DNA from: JAUWMI01 sp964454265
Lineage (GTDB): Bacteria; Sumerlaeota; Sumerlaeia; MWCT01; JAUWMI01
Assembly: GCA_964454265.1 (NCBI GenBank)
Contig: CAYVXD010000036.1
Location: 1-31,982 of the forward strand
Length of the DNA: 31,982 nt
Reading direction: 5' to 3'
Shown here piece by piece: positions 31,849 to 31,982 of this stretch. Numbering within the stretch: position 1 is the stretch's first letter; every line of letters starts with the position of its first letter. Made by a program: the position numbers and the translations under genes. The notes below the pieces were generated by a model, which saw nothing but the letters and a program-made list of their open reading frames with translations, did no database searches and was not told where the DNA came from.

Positions 31849-31982
31849 CTAAGCATCGCAATCATGTACAAACATTCTTTACCTTTGCAATATTTGCATC
31901 TTAGTGTGATTTTTAAAAAGCAGACTATAGGGGTTTGATTAATGAGTCCGCTCTAAAAAGCCCCTTTTAAGAATAGCCAAGG
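31849..31982. other. Window end, no gene recognised
   Basis: 134 nt after the activator gene. AT-rich, with no open frame, no clear promoter and no palindrome of the GTAGGGGC family. A weak TAAAAAGCCCCTTTTA-like symmetry near 31955-31970 is not convincing as a terminator. Confidence 0.4.

Overview
The window looks like a chromosome segment of an uncultivated, Gram-negative, probably anaerobic bacterium of roughly 50-55% GC. An outer membrane is suggested by an O-antigen ligase, an RlpA lipoprotein and an AsmA/DUF748-like protein. Anaerobic metabolism is suggested by a two-subunit 2-oxoacid:ferredoxin oxidoreductase, a 2-hydroxyacyl-CoA dehydratase/benzoyl-CoA reductase-type ATPase activator, and a siroheme decarboxylase pair of the alternative heme route. 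I cannot assign a phylum from sequence alone. I see no tRNA, rRNA, CRISPR array or intact insertion sequence.

Layout. 1-625: intergenic, full of short palindromes. 626-6864 (minus): a membrane-anchored TPR protein and a large secreted modular protein (fibronectin III, NHL-type propeller, MAM-like domain, duplicated C-terminal module). 7262-10886 (plus): phoH and a 7TM-HD phosphohydrolase (PgpH family), without the usual ybeY. 11433-12230 (plus): a NodB-fold protein that has lost its catalytic Asp pair. 12549-14832 (minus): a URO-D superfamily protein and a putative glycosyltransferase. 15211-17434 (minus): a classic NfeD protease/slipin pair. 17984-19816 (minus): a DUF748-like protein and RlpA. 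20166-24443 (plus): an O-antigen ligase with an unusual C-terminal tail, followed 13 nt later by a double-SIS protein resembling vertebrate glucokinase regulatory protein (GKRP) and MurQ. 24481-27581 (minus): a PilZ protein, a serine hydrolase, a transposase remnant and a DUF362 protein. 27835-28779 (minus): ahbB and ahbA, with a promoter that predicts a nearly leaderless mRNA. 29098-31848 (plus): oxidoreductase alpha and beta subunits, then the ATPase activator.

Two things stand out. First, the GKRP-like double-SIS protein divides the two MurQ catalytic glutamates between its two lobes: the second-lobe motif DASECPPTFG keeps one, and the first-lobe motif EGAED keeps the other. Second, almost every long gap holds members of a palindrome family with nearly constant ends (GTAGGGGC/GCCCCTAC) and different, internally self-complementary cores. 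A fragment resembling the C-terminus of a Y1/RAYT transposase lies among them.
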